A DNA stretch of 8,384 bases from contig LVVU01000078.1 in assembly GCA_006954465.1 (NCBI GenBank), positions 1-8,384 of the forward strand, in the 5' to 3' direction. This document shows, one piece after another, positions 1 through 5,973 of the stretch. The stretch's first letter is position 1. Every line of letters begins with the position of its first letter. The DNA comes from Candidatus Methanoprimaticola hominis. Lineage in GTDB: Archaea > Thermoplasmatota > Thermoplasmata > Methanomassiliicoccales > Methanomethylophilaceae. The translations under genes and the position numbers were made by a program. A model generated the notes under the pieces. The model worked only from the letters and a program-made list of their open reading frames with translations. It did not search any database and was not told the DNA's origin.

Positions 1-257
1 CCGACGTTCAGGAAGAACTGCCCGTTGACGTCCTGGATCCTCGCCCTCCACATGGGTTCGTCATCGGTGCCGCTGTTGGCCTTCTCGGTCATGGTACCGG
101 CGATGAGCACCCTGTTGATCTTCGCACCCAGGGGGGATACGAGGTATGAGGGCATCTTCTCCTCGGTGGCCTTGATCTCCAGAGTGGAGGTGTTGATCTC
201 GTTGGCGAACACCCTCCACGCGGTCTCGCGGGGGTTGGCCTTTCCGTTGGCGTTCAT
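1..257 (-). CDS. RPA-associated protein, COG3390 family (partial, runs off left edge)
   Basis: Only the first 85 residues are visible. The reading frame is open to the window edge, so the C-terminus is missing. The segment with VFANEI (residues 16-21), PSYLVSPLGAKINRVLIAG (36-54) and an MTEK turn is typical of COG3390, the partner protein encoded next to replication protein A in many euryarchaea (called rpap in Haloferax). Family members contain an OB fold and are thought to act with RPA on single-stranded DNA; that role comes from family knowledge. The start is the ATG at 257-255. It overlaps the RPA stop codon as ATGA, which implies translational coupling and a shared transcript. No separate promoter is visible between the two genes. 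Confidence 0.85.
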   Translation of the reverse strand, partial: MNANGKANPRETAWRVFANEINTSTLEIKATEEKMPSYLVSPLGAKINRVLIAGTMTEKANSGTDDEPMWRARIQDVNGQFFLNV

Positions 258-1570
258 ATCGCCGCCTCCACTTCGGAAAGGAGTTTCTCGGCCTCGGCCG
301 GGATGTCCACCTCGACGTTGGATGCGGACCTGACGATCATGCTCGGCCCGTAGTCGTCGCTCATCACGTTCCCGGTGATGCGGATCCTCCTGAGCAGGAT
401 CTTGCCCATGAGCTCCCTGACGACCACGCCCTCTCCTCTGGCGGAGGCGAGTCCCTGGGCCGCCTGGAGCGAGACCCCTGTGATCTTCTCCGTATCCGCC
501 CTGTTCAGGATGGCACCGACGGCGCCTGTTCCATCGTCCACGACGAGCTTCATCCTAAGATCGGGGACTCCTTCCACGGTTCCATGGACGGTGCAGATGC
601 CGTTGAGCATGGAGCGCTTGCACTGGGGGCATCTCTTGATCAGGCCGCTGCCGTTCTTCACATCCACGACCACTCCTTCGATCGTGATGTCGAGGCCTCC
701 TCCGATCCTGGTGATCTCGTCGACGGTCTTGAGGGACTCTCCGGCATCGACATCGAACTTCTCGTTGATGCGTTCGATGACCGCGCGGTCGCCTATGTTG
801 AGCTGGGGTATCCCCTTCCATGCGCGGATGTAGCAGTTCTTCGCGCTGACGGATTCCCCTTCCTTGAGGTCGAAATCGTGCCATGCGGAGTATTGGATCT
901 TGCCGGTATCGTCCGCGATGATTCCGGAGTAGACCACCTTCTCCTCGCCCCTGCTGTTGATCTTCCTGGCTTCGACGGAGAGGATCTTCCCTGCGACGTT
1001 GACGTTGCCCATGCCCTCTCTGATGTCTCCGATCTTCACGTCGGATGCCGAGAGCGAGGCGCTGCTGTTGGGGACGTCGAGCTCCACTCCGGGGGCGGCC
1101 TCGACCCTTCCGCGGTTCCCTATGTTGATCTGGACCCTGTCGTTCCAGAGCTTGCAGTAGCAGTTCCTGAAGGTGTAGGTGGAGCCTTTCTCGAGTTGTA
1201 CCGCCCCGGGTTCCCACACGGTGAATGATGCGGTTCCCGTATCGTCGCCGAGGATTCCGGAGACGATGGTCTTGCTGAGGCCTTTGACGGTGATGGTCTT
1301 GCTCTCGACATAGACGATCTTGCCGAGGACATCCACCTTGGTTTCCGAGCCGTTCAGGTCCGCGATCTTCTTGGAGACGGTGTCCGCGGTAGCGAATCCG
1401 GTGTCGGCGCCTCCGTATTTCCTTATGATACCGCGCTTGGCGGCGGTGATGTCGACGTGGTAGTCGTCGATGTACTTCCTCAGTTCCGCCATCAGCTGGT
1501 CGTCGTCGATTTTGTTTCCGAGCACCCGTTTTATCTCTTCTATATGGGGTGTTAGTTCGTTCGTGTCCAT
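254..1570 (-). CDS. rpa: Replication protein A (single-stranded DNA-binding protein, three OB folds plus zinc finger)
   Basis: The 438-residue product coats and protects single-stranded DNA in replication, repair and recombination. A helical N-terminal region (1-60) contains IEEIKRVLGNKI (10-21). Two homologous OB folds follow. OB1 (about 77-157) has ILGDDTGTASFTVW and the NCYCKLW...QINIG segment. OB2 (about 188-267) repeats the pattern as IIADDTGKIQYSAW and NCYIRAW...QLNIG. A third, diverged OB fold (about 293-400) contains a zinc-binding motif, C314-x2-C317-x8-C326-x2-H329, a layout typical of euryarchaeal RPA. The frame stays open upstream to an ATG at 1756. I chose the ATG at 1570 because the upstream part looks non-conserved, is proline/arginine-rich and runs into a DNA repeat. 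An ATG at 1720 cannot be excluded. It ends in TGA inside an ATGA overlap with the COG3390 gene and heads that operon. Confidence 0.9.
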   Translation of the reverse strand: MDTNELTPHIEEIKRVLGNKIDDDQLMAELRKYIDDYHVDITAAKRGIIRKYGGADTGFATADTVSKKIADLNGSETKVDVLGKIVYVESKTITVKGLSKTIVSGILGDDTGTASFTVWEPGAVQLEKGSTYTFRNCYCKLWNDRVQINIGNRGRVEAAPGVELDVPNSSASLSASDVKIGDIREGMGNVNVAGKILSVEARKINSRGEEKVVYSGIIADDTGKIQYSAWHDFDLKEGESVSAKNCYIRAWKGIPQLNIGDRAVIERINEKFDVDAGESLKTVDEITRIGGGLDITIEGVVVDVKNGSGLIKRCPQCKRSMLNGICTVHGTVEGVPDLRMKLVVDDGTGAVGAILNRADTEKITGVSLQAAQGLASARGEGVVVRELMGKILLRRIRITGNVMSDDYGPSMIVRSASNVEVDIPAEAEKLLSEVEAAI

Positions 1571-1613
1571 ATGATCGACCTGTCCTCGAAGGGACTTCAG
1601 GACATCGGAACGG

Positions 1614-1622
1614 TCGTATTTG
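1614..1622 (-). promoter_or_regulatory. Possible TATA box for the RPA operon
   Basis: Read on the minus strand, this is a short A/T patch (CTCAAATAC) about 45-50 bases before the chosen RPA start at 1570. Archaeal initiation about 25 bases downstream would give a leader of roughly 20-25 bases. The match to the TATA consensus is poor. The AT-rich repeat at 1721-1768 is an alternative promoter source, and would favour the longer RPA start at 1720. Confidence 0.25.
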
Positions 1623-1720
1623 AGCAATTTGACCGCATGCAGTGCTGCGCTCTCCGAGATGGGAAACGGTGTTCGGAGTCGGGGCGTGGGGTCGTTGGGA
1701 GCGCGGGGTCTGTGAGACAT

Positions 1721-1768
1721 AAGTTCAAACTTAAGTTTGGACTTAAGTTGAAACATAAGTTTATCTCA
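1721..1768. repeat. Four phased 12-bp units, AAGTT-based, in a divergent promoter region
   Basis: AAGTT begins at 1721, 1733, 1745 and 1757, exactly 12 bases apart. The units are AAGTTCAAACTT, AAGTTTGGACTT, AAGTTGAAACAT and AAGTTTATCTCA. The first is close to a dyad (AAGTT, two bases, AACTT), and AAACTTAAGTTT at 1727-1738 is a perfect 12-base palindrome spanning the first junction. A 9-base direct repeat, ACATAAGTT, also occurs at 1717-1725 and 1753-1761. The array is AT-rich in GC-rich surroundings and lies between two divergent genes. Unit 4 carries the TATA box of the plus-strand gene, so an operator is a reasonable reading, but this is inferred. Confidence 0.75.
1757..1766 (+). promoter_or_regulatory. 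TATA box for the AlbA_2 / GHKL gene
   Basis: AAGTTTATCT has its TTTAT core about 32 bases before the ATG at 1795. That spacing predicts transcription starting only a few bases before the ATG, meaning a leaderless or near-leaderless mRNA. This agrees with the absence of any purine-rich ribosome binding site upstream of the gene. The box overlaps the fourth 12-bp repeat unit. Confidence 0.5.
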
Positions 1769-1794
1769 TTCCATGCGTTCTCATACCCGATACT

Positions 1795-3261
1795 ATGCCG
1801 ATACCTGTGAACGTACATGATCTGGTCTACGGTACGAAGGTGGAAGGCCCGAGATTAGAATATAAAAGGGGCTGGAATCCAGAGAGGATACTCCATACCA
1901 TCTGTGCGTTCGCGAACGATATCGATGGATGGGGCGGAGGATACATCATCGTCGGAGTCGACCAGAGTTCGGGACTACCCGAGGTGGTCGGGTTGGACAG
2001 GTCTTCGATAGACAAGATGATGAACGAGGCTGTCGGGATGACCAATCTGATAGAGCCTCGCTACATCCCTGTCGTGGATGTAGAGGATGTCAATGGCAAG
2101 GCCACTCTGATCATATGGTGCCCTGTGGGTACCAGGCGCCCCTACTCATGTCCTGTGAAGTATAGCAGAGAGAGGAAGGCAGGGGAGAGGGCATATTACA
2201 TCAGGAAGATGTCCAGCACCATCCGTGCGGACCGCGAGGATGAACGCAGACTATACGAGGTGTCTCGGCAGATCCCTTTCGATATCTGCGATAATCCCGA
2301 TGCCACGCTGGCCGATGTGTACCCTTCTCTCATCTCCGAATATCTGGCGCGCGTAGGGAGCAGTCTGTTCTCGGCATCGAGGATCGTGCCGATAGAGCAG
2401 GACATGAGGATCCTCGGCGGTGTAAAGGAGTGTCCCCGCCCGTTGAACATCGCTCTGATGTTCTTCAACGATGAACCTGATAGGTTCTTCAGAGGAGCAT
2501 ACATCGATATCGTGACAAAGCCGGACCCAACCGGCGATGGAATGTCCGAGGTCCGTGTAAGGGGCCCATTGGATGCTCAGATCAGGAACGCGATGGCGAT
2601 ACTGGAAGGAAAGCTCGAGGAACGCATATACAAGCTCGACGACTCGATTGAGGCGGTGCGTATCAAGAACTATCCTTTGATCGCGGTCAGGGAGCTGCTC
2701 GTGAACGCGGTCTATCACAAGAGCTACGAGATCTGCGAGCCTGTGACAGTCACTATAACATCGGATACCATGGAGTTCCTGAACTCCCCCGGTCCGAGCG
2801 CGCGCGTATCCGATGAGGATCTAGCCAACAACAACATCTCTGTCGGGACGTATCGTAACGCCAGAGTGGGGGAGTATCTCAAGGAGCTGAAACTGACGGA
2901 ATCGAGGTTGACCGGCATCCCCAAGGTCGTGAGATCGTTGGAGGACAACGGTTCTCCTCCGTTGCAGTTGGTGACCGACTCCGAACGCTCCTATTTCAAA
3001 GCCGTTCTTCACATACATCCTGATTTCACGCGCCCCTGGGAGGTCGGAGGCACCATCGAGGACAGGGTGAAGGCACTTCTCCGGTACAAGGGGTGCATGT
3101 CCATGGCAGACATCTCCAAGGCGCTGGGGTATCGCGGGATAAACAAGACCGTCCGTGATGCCGTGAACCGGATGATCGAGGCTGGCGAGCTGAGGTATCT
3201 GTATCCCGACAAGCCTCGCAGCCCCAAGCAGAGGATATGCATGCCCGGAGGGAGAGTGTGA
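1795..3261 (+). CDS. AlbA_2 (Schlafen-type) / GHKL ATPase-like / winged-helix protein, putative transcriptional regulator (COG2865 type)
   Basis: The product has 488 residues and no signal peptide or membrane segment. An AlbA_2 putative nucleic-acid-binding domain spans about 15-145 (LEYKRGW at 21-27, FAND at 39-42, GGGYIIVGVD at 47-56). A GHKL/HATPase_c_4-type region spans about 155-410. Its N box is E300, N304, H308 (RELLVNAVYHKSY), followed by SPGP (331-334), YRNARVGEYLKEL (353-365) and TGIP (373-376). A winged helix ends the protein (about 420-475; MSMADISKALGYRGINKTVRDAVNRM). Proteins of this layout are annotated as predicted transcriptional regulators; their biochemical activity and targets are mostly unknown. 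The position where relatives usually read GRGTGI reads SRLTGI, so ATP binding may be weakened. The gene uses more AT-ending codons (ATA, TAT, GAT) than its neighbours, suggesting low expression or horizontal acquisition. The ATG at 1795 fits the TATA box. Domain calls are firm; function is not. Confidence 0.88.
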   Translation: MPIPVNVHDLVYGTKVEGPRLEYKRGWNPERILHTICAFANDIDGWGGGYIIVGVDQSSGLPEVVGLDRSSIDKMMNEAVGMTNLIEPRYIPVVDVEDVNGKATLIIWCPVGTRRPYSCPVKYSRERKAGERAYYIRKMSSTIRADREDERRLYEVSRQIPFDICDNPDATLADVYPSLISEYLARVGSSLFSASRIVPIEQDMRILGGVKECPRPLNIALMFFNDEPDRFFRGAYIDIVTKPDPTGDGMSEVRVRGPLDAQIRNAMAILEGKLEERIYKLDDSIEAVRIKNYPLIAVRELLVNAVYHKSYEICEPVTVTITSDTMEFLNSPGPSARVSDEDLANNNISVGTYRNARVGEYLKELKLTESRLTGIPKVVRSLEDNGSPPLQLVTDSERSYFKAVLHIHPDFTRPWEVGGTIEDRVKALLRYKGCMSMADISKALGYRGINKTVRDAVNRMIEAGELRYLYPDKPRSPKQRICMPGGRV

Positions 3262-3291
3262 TGGGCCTCGAGCCTCATGGAGCCCACAATG

Positions 3292-3301
3292 AAATTTATT
3301 A
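3292..3301 (+). promoter_or_regulatory. TATA box of purP
   Basis: AAATTTATTA is the most AT-rich stretch in the short gap after the AlbA_2 gene. Its centre is about 25 bases before the ATG at 3323, so transcription should start at or next to that ATG. This implies a leaderless mRNA and supports the ATG at 3323 over the in-frame TTG at 3314. It also shows that purP has its own promoter and does not depend on read-through. Confidence 0.6.
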
Positions 3302-3322
3302 ACGGGAACACAATTGCCAGAT

Positions 3323-4396
3323 ATGGTTCCCAAGAGCAAGATCGACGAGATTCTCGACGAGTACGACACCAGCGACATTACGATCGCTACGCTCTGCTCC
3401 CACTCGTCGCTTCAGATTTTCCACGGTGCCAGGAAGATGGGATTCAAGACCCTCGGACTGACCATCACTCACAGCACGAAGTACTATGACGCCTTCCCTC
3501 TCGCCAAGCCCGACGAGATCATGCGCTACAAGGACTTCGACGACTTCGAGGAGCGCACCGGGGAGCTCTTGGACAGGAACGTCATCATCATCCCCCACGG
3601 CTCCTTCGTGGAGTACATGGGCCCCCGCAGGTTCGCCGAGCTGGAGGTGCCGTCCTATGGGAACAGGGCGGTTCTCGGCTGGGAATCCGACAGGGACAAG
3701 CAGAGGCAGTGGATCACATCCGCAGGCGTGCCGATGCCGAAGCTCATCACCGACGCCAGGGAGATCAACGAGCCGGTCATGGTCAAGTACCATGGGGCCA
3801 AGGGCGGGAGGGGCTACTTCATCGCCATGGACTACCCCGACTTAAAAATGTCAATCGACCAGAGCCAGCCGTACACGATCCAGGAGTACTGCCTCGGAAC
3901 CAGGTATTACCTCCACTTCTTCTACGACCCGTACAAGACCGACGGATACAGGTGCGAGCAGGGCGGATCCCTAGAGCTCATGTCCATCGACAGGCGCGAC
4001 GAGTCCAACATCGACGAGATGTACAAGCTCGGATCCATCGAGGAGTCCAAGAGGCACGGTCTGTACCCTTCCTTCGTGGTCACCGGGAACACGTCCTGCG
4101 TCATCAGGGAGTCCCTGCTGCCCAGGGCCTTCGAGATGGCCGAGAACGTGGTCAACAAGTCCTACGAGCTCTTCGGCGGCATGTGGGGACCGTTCTGTCT
4201 GGAGACGGTCGTCTCCGACAAGCTGGAGTTCAAGGTCTTCGAGATCTCCACGAGGATCGTCGCCGGCACCAACCCGTTCATCTCGGGTTCCCCGTACGCG
4301 GACCTCATCTATCCCGGTCTGAGCACCGGGGCGAGGCTCGCCATGGAGATCAGGGATTCGATCCCCGCTGGCCACCTCAAGGACATAATGTCCTGA
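3323..4396 (+). CDS. purP: 5-formaminoimidazole-4-carboxamide ribonucleotide synthetase (formate- and ATP-dependent AICAR formylation)
   Basis: PurP converts AICAR, formate and ATP to FAICAR, the penultimate step of archaeal IMP synthesis. It replaces the folate-dependent transformylase of bacterial PurH. The 357-residue length is normal for the family. The N-terminal domain has SHSSLQIFHGARKMGF (26-41), a characteristic PurP segment, and PHGSFVEYMG (91-100). The ATP-grasp part has VKYHGAKGGRGYF (154-166), with K155 and the glycine-rich loop for nucleotide binding, then IQEYCLG (186-192). The FEISTRIVAGTN segment (306-317) carries the acidic/Asn metal-site residues (E307, N317). I chose ATG 3323 because the TATA box lies 25 bases upstream; a TTG at 3314 would add three residues. 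Codons 174-177 (TTA AAA ATG TCA) form an unusual AT-rich patch. No purine gene lies adjacent in the window. Confidence 0.95.
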   Translation: MVPKSKIDEILDEYDTSDITIATLCSHSSLQIFHGARKMGFKTLGLTITHSTKYYDAFPLAKPDEIMRYKDFDDFEERTGELLDRNVIIIPHGSFVEYMGPRRFAELEVPSYGNRAVLGWESDRDKQRQWITSAGVPMPKLITDAREINEPVMVKYHGAKGGRGYFIAMDYPDLKMSIDQSQPYTIQEYCLGTRYYLHFFYDPYKTDGYRCEQGGSLELMSIDRRDESNIDEMYKLGSIEESKRHGLYPSFVVTGNTSCVIRESLLPRAFEMAENVVNKSYELFGGMWGPFCLETVVSDKLEFKVFEISTRIVAGTNPFISGSPYADLIYPGLSTGARLAMEIRDSIPAGHLKDIMS

Positions 4397-4407
4397 TCCC
4401 CTGCAAC

Positions 4408-4451
4408 GTCCGGTGCGTCCGCAGGCGTGCCGGACCCTACCTTTCTTTCCG
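4408..4451 (+). terminator. Hairpin plus pyrimidine-rich tail after purP
   Basis: GTCCGG at 4408-4413 pairs with CCGGAC at 4430-4435 around a 16-base loop. The pyrimidine-rich CCTACCTTTCTTTCC follows at 4436-4450. It lies 12 bases after the purP stop. Archaeal termination depends mainly on T-runs, so the CTTTCTTTCC tail may matter more than the stem. The stem is only 6 bp, so confidence is moderate. Confidence 0.4.
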
Positions 4452-4467
4452 ATTACGCAGCGGGAGC

Positions 4468-4488
4468 GTCGGACCGGAGCCTTCCGAC
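4468..4488. promoter_or_regulatory. Inverted repeat directly upstream of the aminotransferase TATA box
   Basis: GTCGGA at 4468-4473 and TCCGAC at 4483-4488 form a perfect 6-bp inverted repeat with a 9-base spacer. It ends about 8 bases before the TTTAATT box. It could be a regulator site for the downstream aminotransferase, or a second purP termination hairpin followed by the T-rich GTCTTTAATTG. The sequence alone does not decide between these. Confidence 0.3.
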
Positions 4489-4495
4489 CCGAGTC

Positions 4496-4532
4496 TTTAA
4501 TTGTCCCTCCGCCATGTGCTCTCAAAAGAGGA
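4496..4532 (+). promoter_or_regulatory. Promoter and ribosome binding site of the class I aminotransferase
   Basis: TTTAATT at 4496-4502 is a TATA-like box about 40 bases before the ATG at 4539. Initiation about 25 bases downstream leaves a leader of about 15 bases. That leader contains AGAGGA (4527-4532), a Shine-Dalgarno-like site 6 bases before the ATG. Together these fix the start at 4539. The frame is open further upstream to 4413, but that stretch contains both hairpins and the promoter and is not plausibly coding. Confidence 0.6.
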
Positions 4533-4538
4533 ACGCCA

Positions 4539-5693
4539 ATGGTATCGAAGAGGCTCCAGGAGGTCCCCGCCTCGGGGACAATCGCAATATCGAATCTGGT
4601 CAGTCAGATGAAAGCGGAGGGCGTGGACATCGTCTCGTTCTCCATGGGCGAGCCGGATTTCACGACACCTGAGAACATCATCGACGCATGCTGCGACTCG
4701 CTCCACGCGGGCTTCACGCATTACACACCCTCCACAGGCATCCCTGAGCTGAGGGAGGCCGTTGCCGAGATGGAGAACAGGGTCGACGGCGTTCCCTGCA
4801 AAGCCTCGAACGTTCTTATCACGCCCACCAAACAGGCGATCTTCATGATCGCGCTGGCATACATCGATCCCGGGGACGAGGTCATCCTCATGGACCCCAC
4901 CTGGGTCTCCTACGAGGCGTGCATCTGTCTGGCCGGGGGAGTCCCCGTCTACGTCTCCGCGAAGTACGAGGACGAGTTCGTCGTGGACCCCGCGATGATC
5001 GAGGCCGCCGTGACCCCGAGGACGAAGATGATCATCCTCAACACCCCCTCCAACCCCACAGGCACCGTGATGCCCAGGGAGGTCCTGAAGCAGATCGCGG
5101 ACATCGCCATCGCCAACGACATCATGGTCCTCTCCGACGAGATCTACGAGGCCATCATCTATGAGGGCAAGCACACATCCATCGCCTCGTTCCCCGGCAT
5201 GTTCGACCGTACCCTCCTGGTGTCCGGTCTCTCCAAGACCTACGCCATGACCGGATGGAGGCTCGGATGGGCGGTCGCCTCCGAGGAGAACATCAAGGCC
5301 ATCAACAAGCTCCAGTCCCATTCGATCTCCTGCTGCGTCTCCTTCGTGCAGAAGGCCGCCGTGGAGGCCATCCGCGGACCCCAGGATGCCAAGAACGCCA
5401 TGGTGGCGGAGTTCAGGAAGAGGCGCGATCTGGCACTGGACCTCATCTCGGAGATCCCCCAGCTCGAGTGCAACGTCCCCAAGGGGGCGTTCTACGTCTT
5501 CCCCAAGTACAGCATGGACATGTCGTCGGCCAAGCTGGCCGAGGTCCTCCTCAAAGAGGGGCATGTCGCCGTCACTCCCGGTATCGCATTCGGGCCCGGC
5601 GGAGAGGGCTTCTTCAGAGTGTCCTATGCGACCTCCGAGGGCCAGATCCGCGAGGGATTCGACAGGATCAAGAAGACCCTGGCGAACCTCTGA
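4539..5693 (+). CDS. Class I/II PLP-dependent aminotransferase (aspartate aminotransferase type)
   Basis: This 384-residue fold-type I aminotransferase has the usual family length. Visible motifs: SMGEPDF near the N-terminus (35-41), the PLP-contacting NTPSNPTG (168-175, N172), LSDEIYE with D200 and Y203, the Schiff-base lysine K233 in SGLSKTYAMTGWRLGW (229-244), and R360 in FFRVSYA, the arginine that binds the substrate alpha-carboxylate. Aspartate plus 2-oxoglutarate to oxaloacetate plus glutamate is the most likely reaction. Closely related enzymes act on alanine, aromatic or branched amino acids, so the substrate is not settled from sequence. It is a cytosolic enzyme. It has its own promoter and Shine-Dalgarno site and is followed by a strong hairpin, so it is probably monocistronic. 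Two further amino-acid metabolism genes lie downstream on the same strand. Confidence 0.92.
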   Translation: MVSKRLQEVPASGTIAISNLVSQMKAEGVDIVSFSMGEPDFTTPENIIDACCDSLHAGFTHYTPSTGIPELREAVAEMENRVDGVPCKASNVLITPTKQAIFMIALAYIDPGDEVILMDPTWVSYEACICLAGGVPVYVSAKYEDEFVVDPAMIEAAVTPRTKMIILNTPSNPTGTVMPREVLKQIADIAIANDIMVLSDEIYEAIIYEGKHTSIASFPGMFDRTLLVSGLSKTYAMTGWRLGWAVASEENIKAINKLQSHSISCCVSFVQKAAVEAIRGPQDAKNAMVAEFRKRRDLALDLISEIPQLECNVPKGAFYVFPKYSMDMSSAKLAEVLLKEGHVAVTPGIAFGPGGEGFFRVSYATSEGQIREGFDRIKKTLANL

Positions 5694-5712
5694 TCCGAAA
5701 GTTCCGACAGGT

Positions 5713-5740
5713 CCCGCCCCTGTTCCCATGCAGGGGCGGG
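5713..5740 (+). terminator. GC-rich perfect 10-bp hairpin after the class I aminotransferase
   Basis: CCCGCCCCTG (5713-5722) is exactly complementary to CAGGGGCGGG (5731-5740), with an 8-base loop. It lies 19 bases after the stop codon. The following sequence (CTTGGTTCATCTCCTTCTG) is pyrimidine-rich but has no run of T longer than two. It probably marks the 3' end of the transcript or stabilises it. Classic intrinsic termination is less certain in an archaeon without a T-run. Confidence 0.55.
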
Positions 5741-5791
5741 CTTGGTTCATCTCCTTCTGATCCGCTCCGGCGGCTCCTGTTCCACGTTCTC

Positions 5792-5821
5792 CGGAATATT
5801 CGAGTTCGGAATAATCGATTC
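5792..5821. repeat. Two tandem 15-bp units upstream of the class V aminotransferase operon
   Basis: CGGAATATTCGAGTT (5792-5806) is followed directly by CGGAATAATCGATTC (5807-5821), with 12 of 15 positions identical. A short dyad, GTTCG...CGAAC, spans 5804-5824. The copies lie about 100 bases before the operon TATA box, and no gene covers this stretch. The rest of 5741-5973 shows only the TATA box and ribosome binding site. A regulator site is possible; with only two copies, chance is also possible. Confidence 0.4.
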
Positions 5822-5915
5822 GAACGCCTTGTTTGTTCCATTTGTTACTTTTCCGTCTGGAAGGAGACACTATTCGGCCGTTCTATCCGTCCATCGCCAC
5901 TCACGCGCGCGTATC

Positions 5916-5923
5916 TTTAATAA
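5916..5923 (+). promoter_or_regulatory. TATA box of the class V aminotransferase-serA operon
   Basis: TTTAATAA is the best TATA match in the 280-base gap. Initiation about 25 bases downstream (near 5945) gives a leader of about 30 bases. That leader contains GAGGGA (5963-5968), a Shine-Dalgarno-like site. No other promoter-like site occurs before serA, so this one probably drives both genes. Confidence 0.5.
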
Positions 5924-5973
5924 GGAGGCTCCGATAACACATCATCAGCCTCTCAGGGCTTCGAGGGATTATA

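Noticed and set aside
1721..1768. CRISPR-like or replication-origin reading of the 12-bp repeats
   Set aside because: The units are contiguous with no spacers, so this is not CRISPR. Four short AT units without ORB-like motifs or a neighbouring orc1/cdc6 gene do not support an origin.
254..3261. RPA operon plus the AlbA_2 gene as a defence island or novel immune system
   Set aside because: The genes are divergent, RPA/COG3390 is a standard archaeal replication pair, and no nuclease, toxin, helicase or mobile gene is nearby. Adjacency alone does not support a system.
4497..5870. Long antisense open frame (457 codons) opposite the class I aminotransferase
   Set aside because: It mirrors a strongly coding GC-rich gene with clear catalytic motifs. 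Its own translation is low-complexity (rich in D, G, H, L and V) and has no recognisable domain.
5922..5940. AAGGAGG at 5922-5928 as a ribosome binding site for a gene start
   Set aside because: No ATG, GTG or TTG lies at suitable spacing, and the sequence overlaps the TATA region. The GAGGGA at 5963-5968 is better placed for the actual start.
5742..5973. Possible small gene in the gap before the class V aminotransferase (frame opening at 5742)
   Set aside because: It starts at a TTG without a ribosome binding site, has no protein-like pattern, and runs through the promoter into the next gene in another frame.
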